A stretch of DNA of 64,000 nucleotides from Galerina marginata (Eukaryota; Basidiomycota; Agaricomycetes; Agaricales; Galerinaceae), in contig JAECYW010000009.1 of the NCBI GenBank assembly GCA_023014335.1, positions 434,001 through 498,000 on the forward strand, in the 5' to 3' direction. A program made the position numbers and the translations under genes. Below, piece after piece: positions 34,788 to 49,749 of the stretch. Every line of letters begins with the position of its first letter. Within the stretch, counting starts at the first letter, position 1. A model generated the notes under the pieces. The model had not been told where the DNA came from. It did not search any database and saw only the letters and a list, made by a program, of their open reading frames with translations.

Positions 34788-37700
34788 ATGTCAGCTGCAC
34801 CTCAGACCGCCACACCAGAACGACCAGATGATCCAAACATAGCTCGCATCACCGTCTGTCTGAAATGCAGGCAACCAATGGGGGCTATTCGTGTCTACGA
34901 AGCGACGCAGGCAGGCACACAGCATATGCGAAATCGGATCGTGCAGTCGGTAAGTATGCTTGATTACCCCTCAAACCATGACTGACTTTATCAAATCTGT
35001 ATAGTGTACGGATGGCCGTTGCCATTGGACCCATTATCATACTCAGGTTTCATACCATTTCGAGGACGCCGAAAACCTAGTCAAGCGAGTCTCCGCACGC
35101 GAAAATGGCTTACCACTTCCTCAGGAAATATGGAATGCCCCTCTTCGTATTGTTCAGCCTTTAGTTCCACCCGAGGCAGGAGCTATTTCATGCCGTGGTA
35201 ATTGCAAGTCTAAGTCTGGTGGGAAACCACGAGGCGCGCAAATGTGCATTGAGCTGAAATGCAAGACTTGCTGTCATGAAGCGGTACTTGAAGCTCAAGC
35301 GACTAATATCAGTCGAGCACCTTGCAAAGCACACAAGGCCGACGCTTTCTACGCAGCTCCGGCACCCGTTCAGGCAAGTACTGTCCAACCGTGTGAACAT
35401 CCTGAAGACACCCCATCTACATCTACACCTCAGGCCCTGATACCGGCAGCTTTTGCTGAACCCACCACGCCTCCGCATCCTGCAACACTGCCCATTAATC
35501 CTCAGCCCCCAACACAGCAAACTGCTCGTGTATCACCTTCACATTCAGCCACGAATCCAGCGCCGCCTTCATCTACCGTACGGGTTTCGGTGCCTCAAAA
35601 GCCAAATCCTGGAAATCGCGCAAAAGCTTTAGCCCAGCCATGTGGTCCCAACTGGGCAGGAAAGAAAAGCGAGGCTGAGATTGAGCGTGATCGGGTTGAG
35701 GAGGTCAAATCCCGTCGCCTTCAGATGGACGAGGAGCTCAAACGCACGGTCAATATTACCATTTATTATAAAGTACGTGAACCAACTAAACCAAACCCTT
35801 TTTTTATCTAACAATTTTATTCCTAGCCTGATACGGAGCCGGTCACAGTCCCTTGCTATGTTGATACCTATCCGAAGCTCAAGCTTGAATCTGTTCCTCT
35901 TCTTGTGGAGCAGCTGAAGCTTGAGAACAAGACACTGTTCAGTTACTGGACCAATGACCACTGGGAAACAATTACTCCTTCATCAATCATACTTGTCGAT
36001 AGGGCGCGTCCTGTTATCCTCCGTTCTCGTCCATCTCTTCTCGAAGAAATACCAATTTCCAAATGTCCTGGAATTTACGACTTGATCAAATCACTTCCGC
36101 GTTCTAAACGAGCAGCCGATGTTACCCTCATCTCCCCTCTCCGTAAATCTCAACGCGATGCAAATCAGGAATCTGTCCGCCATGACAACGATGACAAAGA
36201 ATTTGATTTTTCCTTGACCAAATCACCCGATGTTCTTACTACTCCTCCAAACACCCAACCCACATCCAACTCTATTTCTGACATTGCAAAAGTCATGCTA
36301 TCTTCAACTCCAAATACCGCAATATCTACTGCCTCTAACTCCACCATTTCTCAGGTGGATACGCTCGCAACACCTCTTCCCAAGGCTCATAGCCTGAATG
36401 ACCTCTCTGTCTTTGCGTGGGACAAGGGGTGGAAAGATATCAAGGAACAGCTTGATGGAAATCCCAAAGTGACGGAGGCGATGGCGTTCCCTGAAGTTTT
36501 CGGCTTTAAATATGTGAAGTCAAGTGTTTGCAATTACAAAAAGGTATGGAAGGATGCCTCACCCGAGACTATAGCTGAGTTTATCGGCTACGGTCATACT
36601 GCGCAAGGGTCCTGGTCAAAATTTTCTGCCAAAGTCAAAAAGGGCGCTGGTAGATGTGGAGTACTGGTCCCTTCTGGGCCTGCAAATGGGTCTGCTCCGG
36701 GTCTGTCTGTCAATCTGCCCTCAGAGGTACCTTCGACAAATGAGGCCAATTCCCACCCATCCCTTGAGCCAGCTGCATCACCACCTGTCTCCGTGCCTCA
36801 AAGCGACGCCATGAATCTGTCATCTCCGGGACCGCGAAGCAATATCCACTTGGATGCCAATTCCCACCCAACCCTTGAGCCAGCTGCATTACCACCTGTT
36901 TCCGTGCCTCAAACTGACGCTGGGAATCTGTCAACTCCGGGACCGCAAAGCAATATCCACTTAGACTTGCAACACCCTGCTCTGAACGTGGATACCTTTG
37001 CCCCAGCTCCATCCATTTCAGTAAATACACTTGAAGGCTTCTCGACTTCTCAAGAAATCCAGGCCGGCTCTTTCCCTTTACTCTCACCATTGCAACGTGT
37101 ATGTGATATGCAAGATACTATTGTGGTTCCTGATTTGCCTGTCAAATTGGAGGAGGAAGAGCCCGTTAAAGACCCGACAACTCTCTGCCCATTTTGCGAC
37201 AGGCCTCTACCCCAGTTCCCATCTGCCAAATTAGTGAAAATGCGAGCAAGTTTGGAGAACCGGACCTGGCTAATGCCCACTCTGACGAATCCATTACATC
37301 GAATGGCGACAAGTTTCCAGGTCTATATCACCTATTGCACACGTCATATCTTTGAAACCGACATGCTTCCTAAGGCAATTTCTGGAAACTGGCCACTGAA
37401 GCCCGACTTTGGTTCAATTTTTGACCGCGTTTGCCGCAATTACCTTGCCCTCGCTACTGTTGCAGGAAGTGGAGTAAGTGACTTTTTGAGCGCAGCAAAA
37501 GAACATTACGGTGTTACCTACAACCAGGATGCAATGTTGAGTCAATATGCAAATGGTCGCTTCCTTGAATCCGGCGCAGGATAGTAAGTTACTATCATTA
37601 TAGCTTGGGATTGTACTAATATGATTTAAAGCTATGGCGAAGCAGGTTACCAGATCATCATTTCTGCTCTGCGTCATCTCTTCCCGCCTCAATCTGTCAA

Positions 37701-38160
37701 CCTCATCCAAATCCACCCCCTCAAATACGATACTTTTCTTCAAGAAGTATTGGCCCATGAAGCAGCGGTAAGCCTGATCAAGACTGACCTAGGCATCGGT
37801 TATGCAGAAGCAATCAATGTCTTTCGTGAGAGCTGCACCTTTGGTAACCACATGCATGAGTCGGACGATCAAGAGATCGAACCCTTTATTGCCACTGCAG
37901 TATTCCGAGCATCTAGGAGCACACCTCACACCGCGTCTGATTTCCGAGAATGGATTCAATCTGGCTCACTGCTCTGCATCGACTCATGGGCCAAGGAGCA
38001 GCAAAGGCATGCACTCACAGACGAAGAAGCAAGAATCAAGCAAGAAGAAATGGATATGGATCCATTGGCAGGCGAAGAGAATGAAAGTAGCTCACTCGGC
38101 GCAATATTAGTCGGGGCTGGAATATCTCGAGAAGATCCTATTGACCTTACTTCAGATTAG
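34788..38160 (+). CDS. RTC4-like domain protein with Cys-rich N-terminus, 1071 aa
   Basis: Four plus-strand exons, 34788-34949, 35005-35772, 35827-37583 and 37632-38160, join with consistent phases. The N-terminal ~170 residues carry Cys/His clusters suggestive of zinc binding: CLKCRQPMG, CTDGRCHWTHYH and CRGNC..CIELKCKTCC. The middle is Pro/Ser-rich with a perfect-length 37-residue duplication. Around residues 470-560 lies LNDLSVFAWDKGWKDIKEQL, a segment seen in related agaricomycete proteins. The C-terminal ~250 residues match the RTC4-like domain pattern: CPFCDRPLPQFPSAKL, then C..H..E, WPLKPDFGSI and YYGEAGYQIIISALRHLFPP, with DLGIGYAEAINVFRES further on. The family takes its name from yeast Restriction of telomere capping 4; the fungal expansion has no known function. 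The protein ends EDPIDLTSD, which fits a SUMO-interacting motif. It may belong to a multicopy, mobile-element-associated family. Confidence 0.8.
36745..36966 (+). repeat. Two 111-bp tandem coding repeats
   Basis: In-frame duplication of a 37-codon unit beginning ANSHP[ST]LEPAA and ending SNIHLD within the disordered middle of the RTC4-like protein. The two copies differ at a handful of positions. Confidence 0.85.
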
Positions 38161-40043
38161 GGACGTAATTATATATTAATCTACAAGACAACTGCAACTA
38201 CATGTATGTTAATAATTAGTTTGAATTCCTTTTCCTAGAGGCTAGCTCCATCCGCAATTGAGTACAGGATTTAATACAGGTAGAAAACCTACGCCAGTGG
38301 AGTTAAAAGATTGTTAAAGACATATGTACTGTACCGACTACAAAGTAACCCAAGTGTATTTAAACTCCAGATATGTGATGCTCGAAGTTGATGGAGTTAC
38401 GATAACTGACTTGCCGTCCATCCGTCTATCAGCTGCCAACCCAAAGCAGGGGCAGTAACTTCATAGTGACCCAGCCTGTAGAGAGGGTCAAGATGTGAGG
38501 GCAAAGGTAAAGTGGGGCTGTGTCGCCAAAGGAAGAATAATTTGTCGTCCTGTATGGCGGAATGAGCGTGTAGAAACGGAGGAAGCAAGGAAGGAAGTTC
38601 AGGTCGCGAGACTCAAATTGGTACGTACCTAGCAGTTTCGATCCTGCGCTAGTTTGCTGAGTCGGCCCACAGCTCTTGTTGCGCACGCAACTGGGCAGTT
38701 ATTCGGTAGGTGGCGGTCGAGTACTCATTGAGGCCACTCTTTGAGGTGCATGCGATGGAGCGGGGACTCCATGTGTGTCGTTTACGTCGTCGTTCAATCG
38801 TTGGGGCCTATCGCCTTTGTTCTGTGTCGGTTTTGTATGCGATGCCGGCCCACATCCTTGTTGCAGGGAGAGGCACACGGCGGGTGGGTGCTGGGTTGTG
38901 GAATGGTAGAGGATCCTCCAGATAGGCCAGTGGTATCCCCGGGCTCGAGGATTCACTGCCGGCCATAGGTCTGGACTCTGCTGGGGAAGGAATGAAGGAA
39001 GAGCATCACGAACGTTGTTGATCAATGGTTTGGGCGGAGTTTAAATTTGCAGACCGTTCTTGCAACGGCAAGATCTATCAGCACTGCTGATCTTGAGCTT
39101 CAACCACCACCACGTTCACCCATTCTCTCGCTCGCCCAGACGTCCCTCGAGACCCCAAAACTGTATGGAAAGTAGTTTCTATGGATAATTTATATTTATT
39201 GACCAATCTTACACCTTTTATCTAGGTTTCTCGATGTACTACTAAATAAAACCTAAACAATGCATAGAGGAGGGCTGTGGGCCCATCGCCAACCTCCGAG
39301 CTCAGGTTGACCCAGCACCACCATCCCAGGCAAAGGCAGTGCCCCGCACACGCAAGCGCAGCACCAGCACCAACACTAGCTAGTAGCAGCGGGCCCTCTG
39401 CTGGCGTGGTTGGGATGTCTGTAGCATCCACCCCACCCCTATGCCTCAGTCGTCGCGGTTCAAGATGACGAAGAGAAGATAAGAGGTGAAAGTGCTGTGT
39501 GGGATGGAGCAGTTCATTGGCTGTGTGGGTGTTGCGGGCAGAAAGGTGAGCACCAGCAAACACACTACCATGTACTATGCGCTCGCACCTGGAATGCACC
39601 CCACGAGAGGAGAGTACAACGAACAACACTGTTTGTCTCCCCATCTCCTGGCGCTCGAAAGCTCTTTTTCCTACGAAGAAGACACTACAAAATGGGAGTG
39701 CTGACAAGATTGTGACGACGACAGCAACATCTCCAGCGGTTCATAGATTACAAGAACGAGTTCCCTTTATCACCGTGGCCTGCACCCTTCTTTGCCGTTT
39801 TCCTCTTCCCACTGTTGTTCCTTTGCCTTTAGTCTAGCCGCGTATCTAGCTATCACTGTACGTACTGAGTAGTTAATTATCAACCAAAAATTCTCCGAAA
39901 GACTCCTTGCATAGAGAGACATACTTGGGTAGGTAAGTGCACAAGTGTGCTCATGATCACTAAAATCGGTTTCAAATGTAGGACTTGGAGGTAGAAAGAG
40001 ATAAATTGAAAGCCAAAATAAAGTGTTATATACAGATGTCGTG
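38161..40043. other. No supported gene
   Basis: About 1.9 kb between converging genes. A 161-codon minus frame at 39222-39707 lacks domain-like character and overlaps equally open plus frames. Confidence 0.45.
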
Positions 40044-42439
40044 CTAGTCCTCACGCAGAAGCTCTTCTCGTGGAATCAGATACGGGCACTCTCCCTTGCG
40101 CTTGAGTTCTTTTATAATCATACGATTCCTCCGCTTGATCATCTCGTCCAAAAAAAATTCATACCTGTCCACCTGCATCTCTCGAACGATAGCCTGAAAA
40201 CCCCCAAACCACGCGTTTGCCTGTTCGGCTGCTGACGAGTTGAAGCGCCAATTTCCCTCGGGTGTTCGTAGGATGGGCCACTTGTATGGATTGCAATCCC
40301 TATTGCAAGCTTCGTCCGATTCCTTGTGTTTGCAGTTGAAATGAAAAACGTCGACCGCAAGGGCACATCCATCGAAGTAGCCCTTATCAGGATGGTCGTC
40401 GGGATCGTTCTGTAGCATTGCCATGACTCGACAGTTGTTGTCATGCCAGAGGACGAAAGGAAGTGATGCTTTTGTTGGGAATAATCTCCGCCAGAACGTC
40501 TAGCAATAATAATCAGAACCACTTCGAAAACTTGACTTAAACACAATAATTACATACCCGAACGCCATTCGGAGCCTCAGACCCATAGAAAGTGGCACGG
40601 CCTAGGATGACACCACATGAGGCGACGCAGAGTTGTTCGTTGTGAGTCCATCGCCGACCAAACCTTGCTCGAACATTGCGGTTTCCGGTTTCAGGCTTGC
40701 CGTCGCAGGTTCCTTCCAATGTAAGGGCCAGTTCTTCATCGTCATCAACGCCAGGTCCCTCGAGAACACCATCGACTTCATCGGAATCCGAATCCGTGAT
40801 AGGTTGAAGATTGTTGGCGGGTGATAAAAAGTCTTGTTCGTCAGTTGAAAACCTTGCTTGTCGAGTGGTTGGCTTAGTCGAGAGTGAATCGATGGGGTGA
40901 GTGACCTTGACACGTTCGAGGCGCTTCTTGAGCTGAAACATCGCCTTTCCCTTCTGATATTGGTAGAGCTCGATTTTGCGATGGTCCTCGGATGGGCAAG
41001 TGCGAAAGCCCTCCTCGACTTCCTTGTCGCACTTCACGACAGCGCAAAGTTTGGATAATCCATGATGCGGACCACAATAGTGATGACGAACGTTGGGCAG
41101 TGGGTTGGTACAGTCGTGTACACTGCAGGTCGGCCGCCCGATGGTGATCCCGTCAGTCACAACGGAACGAACTTGATCTTTCAACGACATCAACAAACAG
41201 CATGGAAAAGGTGTCAAATGGCTTACATTGCTGGCCGGACTCCCCCTCGTAAACGTAACAGCAACGATTACATGCATGATTCCAAGCTTCCTGACCAGGG
41301 CCTGCCGTTCTTGCGTTCCTGATGTGAAGGGCTGGCTGTAGACGACGTGCCTGGGATATCGCATGGTGACGGAGCTGAAGAGTGGAGCCAGACTCGAGAT
41401 GATCGAGGATGATAGAGTGAAGATAGAAGGCATTCCAGACATCGTTGACGGAGATCTGGAGACTTGTTTGCCAATCTGCTGGAAGAAGCGGAGCAAAAGC
41501 CTCATTGTTGAGACCTTGATTGTAGATATGGGCGCAGTTCGTTGCAGAAGTGCTAGAAGGAGACCAATAGTCAGCAGAGACCAATCGAAATGCTGAGAAC
41601 TCGTACAAAGATGTAACAAGCATTGTTGAAAACAATTCGCAAAGCTCAATTGCAATGTAGAAGTGCTGCGAAGATTGAATAAATTGCGGCTTTGCAGAAT
41701 AGTAGTCGCGCGTCGACTCGGGAGCAGAAGCATTCTGGACAAAATAGTTCGGATAATAGCGCGTATTGCACTCTGGAACAAGTTAGTGTCGTTATTTGGC
41801 CGAAAGGAACAAAGTACTCACTGCGGCAATACGTCGAAGATGCATATGCCGGAATCGCCCCGATGTCGCGGGTGAAGACAGTAACTGGGTACGTCTTTCT
41901 CTCTACTAACTCCCTGTCTCTCAGCACAGTCGGGTCGGCACGTAACTGATCAGCGCATCGCGGGTCAACACAAACCCGGTTTGGGGGCTGGAGGTTGTAT
42001 ACGCCTAAACCAAACATGTAAGATTCTTGCTAAACTTGTTGAACGGTTTCGTACCTATTTCCCAGCCAATACCATGCTCCAGAAAAAGAGGCAGATGCTT
42101 CTGAACAGCAGCCTGAATTTCCACTTCACCTGCAAACGGAGTAGCCCAAGCGAGTTTGCGAAATGACTCCCAAGCAAGCTTCCCCATGTAATCCGACATA
42201 GAGAAGCAAGCGCGCAGAAATTCGTGGGCATCGACAGGAAGGGTAGGAGGCGGACCAACTTGATAGGAAGCTGTCAAGGCTTCCAGCTTCGGTTTGAGGA
42301 GGTTGACAATTTCGACGTAGTTGTTGACAGCTTTGTAGTCAAAGACCGAGCATAATTCAGGAGTTTGCTTCAATGTATTGGCGAGCGTAAGGAAGTCCAT
42401 GGGTAGGCTGGAAGTGATTTGTGAGGAAGTGGTGGACAA
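40044..42439 (-). CDS. KDZ-type transposase-like protein with CxC-type cysteine cluster
   Basis: Five minus-strand exons, 42439-42055, 42004-41822, 41772-41227, 41177-40558 and 40499-40044, join to 729 aa with all phases consistent. After a helical N-terminus comes a Cys cluster: CVDPRCADQL, SSTYCRKCNTRYYPNYF, CNRCCYVYEG, then CSVHDCTNPL..HHYCGPHH and CAVVKCDKEVEEG. This resembles the CxC5/CxC6 clusters associated with Kyakuja-Dileera-Zisupton (KDZ) transposases. The C-terminal ~200 residues look like the KDZ RNase H-like core: CGVILGRATFYGSEAPNGVR, FVLWHDNNCRVM (Asp598), YFDGCALAVDVFHFNCKHKE and FNSSAAEQANAWFGGF (Glu). The frame is complete and no terminal inverted repeats were found around it. 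It could be an intact transposase gene or a domesticated copy; the acidic-residue assignment is tentative. Confidence 0.75.
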
Positions 42440-43076
42440 CGATATTGAAGTCAGCTTACCAACATTGGGGAATTTATAGAAAAAAGACCGCCATTTTTGA
42501 GAAAGGTCTCAGATAAGGTGTTTCTGCATTGTCAAACAACAAAGAATAGGTCGCCGAGGGTGAGTTTCAGAGAGGAATGGTCTCGCGACACAACGGATTG
42601 AGGTAAAACCATAATCTATAGAGAACGATCATAGAAGAAAGGCGGCACCCGGCGGGCAACATCAATGGGAGTGAAACTGAGAATAATAAAGCACATGGAT
42701 GTATATCATACAAGAGGACGAAATTACGATGAAACAGGGGAAAGGATCGAAGCAGATTCACTCCGGGATGATAAAGCCAATCGCAAATGAAGCGGGCGTC
42801 GGGATCGTTCTTGGGGACAACGCAGGCAATAGTTACGTGGAACAATAGGACAGCAGACTTGGCGGGAAGTAACGTCGGTATCAAGCAGGTGGTTACAACT
42901 TCAAGAAGCTACGATGGACCTCGGGTGAGGACTGAGGCTGGACAGGCTTAGACTTGTGTTGGACTTGACTGAGAATGGATTAGATAACGGAACGCCTCAC
43001 GTGCAGGTACAAGGTCTAGTCCAGGTCTAGTCCATTGGACCTCGCTCCCAGTCGATCCGACGTTCTCGGTGCATTC
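42440..43076. other. Intergenic, TTGGAC-rich at its end
   Basis: No supported gene. The segment 42905-43076 carries the TTGGAC/GTCCA motif repeats also seen at 34229-34520. Confidence 0.4.
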
Positions 43077-43863
43077 GAACCGTAACACCCCCCATGGTCA
43101 CATCCCGTGATTAATGTAACACCCTCCCGCGCCCCCCACTACGGGTGAACAGGCGCGCGGAAACTGCACAGCTGGCATATCATGGCTTGTGGCACCGTAG
43201 ATAGATATTTTGGTGTGCCTTTGAGTCCCAAAAATTGTTCATTAGTACAAAAAATGATTCTATAATATTAATATCAATTCTTTGAAATTTCAAGTTCTTC
43301 GTGCATTTCTCATCAGTGCACTGAGTGCAGTACGAAAAACACCCTCCGGCCCCTTTGCAAGTGTTCGGTATTTAGATGCTCTGACACTAACAGAGGTTTA
43401 GAACTACAATTCCAGCTCGTGTCCACTGCCCAATACCATGGCCGACACCGAAGAAACCTTAGAAAATTTATTCAACAACCGAGATGTCGAAGGGAATGAA
43501 TCTAAAGCACCGGACACCTCATCTGACTTAGTCCAGACTGTCCAGTTGGCTTGCTAAACAGACTGAGTCGGGGTGACTCCCAGTGCACCCAAGATGCAAC
43601 GGTTCGAGCCGCACCAACGTCGTTCGGACTCGTTCCTTCAAGACAAGCTCCTATCCAAGCTTCTATCAGTCATTCTCAGACGTTGGCACTCATCTTGCGG
43701 TCCGTTTGTCGTGATGAGATGACACGGCAGGCATAGTGTTCAATAAAAAAGACGGCGGTCAGTACAGTGAGCGGAATAAACTAAACAGGAAGTAGCCCGC
43801 GACGCGCTGGCCACGTGTCGTTACTTTGACCACGGGATGTGACCATGGGGGGTGTTACGGTTC
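43077..43863. mobile_element. Non-autonomous TIR DNA transposon, 787 bp
   Basis: Perfect 33-bp terminal inverted repeats lie at 43077-43109 and 43831-43863, starting GAACCGTAACACC and ending CATCCCGTG. Just outside, GGTGCATTC and the complement of AACTGCACC extend the inverted repeat imperfectly, so the true ends may be slightly further out, and no target-site duplication can be assigned. Inside, a 39-codon frame from 43438 (MADTEETLENLFNNRDVEGN) looks like the truncated start of a protein, suggesting internal deletion of a larger autonomous element. Confidence 0.75.
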
Positions 43864-45969
43864 AACTGCACCAGACGTTCTGGGGAAGGAGAGCCCCATC
43901 ATTTTAATGATTCTCACGGGGCGATTTCCTTATTTATCACCAGAACGGAGGGGAACGAGACTAGCCGACATCCGGCGTTTATGATAAGTAGCAAATAGGA
44001 ATGGTTAAATTTGAAGAGGCAACTCGGCACTTTTGCTCACGTGAGCAGGCTGCAGCACCATTGACAAACTTGGCTAAACTTGGCTTCCCTCCGGCCTCAG
44101 CGAACGGTCGTTCAAGTTTAATCCACTTTACGGGCCACTTGCTGATTTGCTTTTCAAAGGTTAGAAAGCTTGAACACTCGACCAATCGCTACCACTGAAC
44201 GTCGTGCAGGATGCTTGATAATAGTAACATCAACAGCCGTGACGCTGTCCGTGTCAGTTTCTTTCAAGCGGAATGTTCACAGAAGAATCCAGGACGAGAA
44301 GTTAGAACTAGCTGGCATCTGGATCCGCATTCGATTTCGTGATTTGGGCTATGCGACGGAAGTGGAAACTGGACAGGAAGCTGGTGGTTGAGGTACGTGT
44401 TTCATATCCTCATTCTGACCTAATAGATTGAAATGTTGCTGAATGTAGATCCTGTTCTGCAAGCCGTCGCTCGTCGCGCATTGGATATTCTCGGCCACTT
44501 CTAAGGACAACCTTTCCATGTCTTCTTTCCACCAGCCGCGAGCTCGATTTTACTTTCATTCCTTTCGCTCCATAGAATCGACAAATGCCTCAGACGCTTC
44601 TATATCGTGTCGCGATCCCAAATCATGGAGCCAAAGGCAACGAAGAGAAGAGGTCGAGCCTTTGACTTCCTGGAAGTTTGCAGTGGGATTTCCGCAGGAG
44701 GAGAGAGAGTAAGAGGAGGTTTAGCTCGCTCTAACCTGGAATTTGGCAAGGTTCGATGTTGAAAGCCGAACATTGGACAGTTGACCGTCCTCGACGTGGA
44801 CTGTTGACCTCCGAGTCAGCCTCCGCTCTACGACTGACCCTTTTCTGCCAAGCCGGGTAACATTTACGCTCGTGCCTCCACCTGTTTTACCAAAGATCCC
44901 TGCCTCCCTGCTCGACTTTCTGTCTTACCTCACTGTTGCTAGGCGCGAAGAGGAGAGAGATTTTCAGTCGCCCGTAGCCCCTTTTCCCCCCGTTGTCGTT
45001 GACGCGGGCGTTCAAATCACCCAAATTTTAATTTTTAAGCGAATCCCCCCTTCCCAAAGACCAAAAACTCTGTCGAATTACTGCCCCACCCGTTGGCGGT
45101 GTCGTCTGCCTGGAGCTCGCAGACGGCTCTGGCACAACTTCATGGCAGGTTTGGCTACTACTCGTGCTGGAGGACGGAAGCTTTCGGGAAGGGCGAGGAG
45201 GTTCCGCCTCGAATTCGGTAAGAATGAATTTCCAGTCCTGACTCCTACTTATATTCTCATCCTCGCGTACAGTTACTTTGAATCTGCATACGTCGTCTCG
45301 TGTCTACCTTTTGCTGCTCGCCTGCTCATTTTTTACATCCCATGCTGGCGCGGGCCAGCAGCGATCGCCGCAAGCTCGAGCCGGGAGGAGGGGCGGCTGC
45401 GAATGACGCTGTGCATTTCGTCTGTACGTATGAATATTCTGCGTATCATCATACCCGAATGTTAGATTCTATTCAGACTTGATCATTCAGTGACCTGTCC
45501 ACACACCAAGCTCACGACTTTCGAGCCTGCCGGACTTGACTTTGGTCAATCGGAACCATACTTCTCTTGTTTCCTGCGGATCAGGCTTTGGTTTTGTATA
45601 TCTCGAAATCTAGTAACACTTCACTATGATTTACGAGCCCTCCGTGTGCGCTGACGTTTATTTAAACACCTTGAGCAGACGATTGTAGTACGACCTTCTA
45701 CGATGAACTAAACTCCAAGTCGAGCGGACCGTCGGTTGACGCCTTCTACAGGCTCTCACTACTCAGTCACGTCTTGACGCGACACGGATTGTATTGCTAC
45801 TGCTTTCTGAAAATCCCGGAAGCAAACACCATTCTTTTCACGTCGCTGTAAAGCAAGATACCATACAACCAATAAATACGGAATCTCAATAGATATATAA
45901 TAAGAAGGTCAGGAAAACAGCAACCCGAGTGGTTCTGCAGCAGTTTGCTGGGTATCACTAGCACCGCTT
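43864..45969. other. No supported gene
   Basis: Contains CACCAGAACG/CGTTCTGG-type motifs at 43870-43950, shared with 34229-34260. The 197-codon plus frame at 44872-45465 does not begin with ATG and has no protein-family character. Confidence 0.45.
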
Positions 45970-47968
<1,999 letters not shown>

Positions 47969-49749
47969 TTCGCCAATAAGTGAGGAATATTGAAGGAAAC
48001 TACATTGGCCAGCACTCTTTTATGCGAATTCCGTCGCGTCCATTTGGCATACGGGAACTCCGAATGAAGCAACCGCATTTGGACGAATACCGACGCGTCA
48101 AAAGAGCCCGGAGGCTTGACCCTGCATAGACAATAGTGGGTCTTCGCATCACCGTGTCCATAATGGAATTTCGGGCGGGGCACCTGTCATCACCACTGAT
48201 AAAATGAAAGGTTTATCATAAAGTTTGGGTAGTTAAGTCACAAGAAGATGCTGCGGTTCAAGGCAGTTTGGCCTCGCCCACGTTCGTGGGGCATCATATA
48301 GGTGAAACTGACGACCTTATGATGTGTCAGTTACTTCTGTGATTTTAGGCGCTTAAAAATACTATTATTCGCTCAAAGAGCCGTAGGCTATACCAGGAGA
48401 GTTAACAACTGCGGGACAAAGGGCATAGCTCAATGGAGGCTTTGGGTAACAGGCGCCAGCGTATCCGATTCACAGCAATTCTGCATTGTTAACATTGAAT
48501 TAAAGAATAAGTTATTCGGTCACAAGAAACCACATCTGCCATTCACAGCTGTGGCATGTGTATTCTGCATCAATCGATACCCATTTGTGGACCTCCGATG
48601 TTAGGATATAGCTTTTCCGACAGCTATTTCGGTTGGGTTCCTGCGGTAACCGAACGATAATACATGGACCTGAGTAAATGTTAACGGATGTAACTCCTGA
48701 ACTCGGTCTTGGAAAGCCGTTTCCCCTTCCCGAGGTGAGGATGCATACTGTTACAAAAATCGGCGGAAGATGCAGAAAGTGACAAACTAACCAGTCGGTA
48801 GATACTTATCAAAGTTCCCGCCGGTCACAAACTCACTGCTCAGTAGTAAAAAGCCTGGCCTGATAGGCTAACTCCCCCCCTCCCCTTCGGATATTTTGAC
48901 ATCAAGCTCTATTGATGCAGCTCGCTGTCGTGTAGCCGGGCTGGTACCTTCAAAGCTCCTATTTACCAGGTCCTATAGTCCTTTTAAAGACCAAATTTTT
49001 GGACGCCAGTGCCTGAAACACCATGGAGTTCAGGTGAGCAAGTCCAGGAAACTACGAAGTAATCCTCCCCTGCATTTATCCTCGTTAACTATCGGCTTCC
49101 TCAAACTTGATACACTTGTTTCATGGCGACCTTTTTGACCGCGATGAGCGCCTGAAAACAGAATCTCACAACAGACTTCGTGAGAATTAACTAGGAATAA
49201 ATCCCTAAATTAAGAACCCACGACCTCAGCAAAAATGGAGTGGGAGATTATGTGAAAATTGAAATCACCTCGGTCCTTTGTCGAGTTCCTTGTCGTTATT
49301 ATTAAAATCAGTAATTCAGCAACTTACCAACTACTCGGTTGTACGAACGAATGTTCCTGGTACAAAAACGAAAGTAAATCGAATGTTGTGTGTGACGGTT
49401 TCACCTCCAGTTGCTTTCTTACGTGTAAACGATGACCACTGCTTGTTCCACGCTGCGACACCTCGGTAATATAATGATCTCCTGGAACACTCCGTTCAGA
49501 TGCTACATATTTCTGGTTCAAGTAAATGCCTATCGTCAACTACTTGTTCTTCAAGCTTGTCGAAATAACACAACAGGGATCCAGCTAAGCCTATGGGAGG
49601 GAAACTCAAGATTTTGAAACGTAATGGTCTTTACTGCGCCACTACATATGTACAGTAAGTCACGTTGCTTAGTGCAATGTCAATGCAGGTCACGTATTCC
49701 AACCTCCTAGCACTCAAGAAGAATATAAGGAAAATAATTCTACGCTATT
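47969..49749. other. No supported gene
   Basis: Upstream flank of the class II peroxidase gene, then 1.5 kb of AT-rich DNA without a supported frame or tRNA. Confidence 0.45.

Noticed and set aside
39222..39707. 161-codon minus-strand frame
   Set aside because: Cys/His/Leu-rich with no domain, no splice continuation and several equally open overlapping frames on the other strand.
44872..45465. 197-codon plus-strand frame
   Set aside because: It does not begin with ATG, its composition is not protein-like, and no splice partner was found.
48421..48490. tRNA-like stretch
   Set aside because: No TPsiC arm consensus and no foldable acceptor stem could be drawn.
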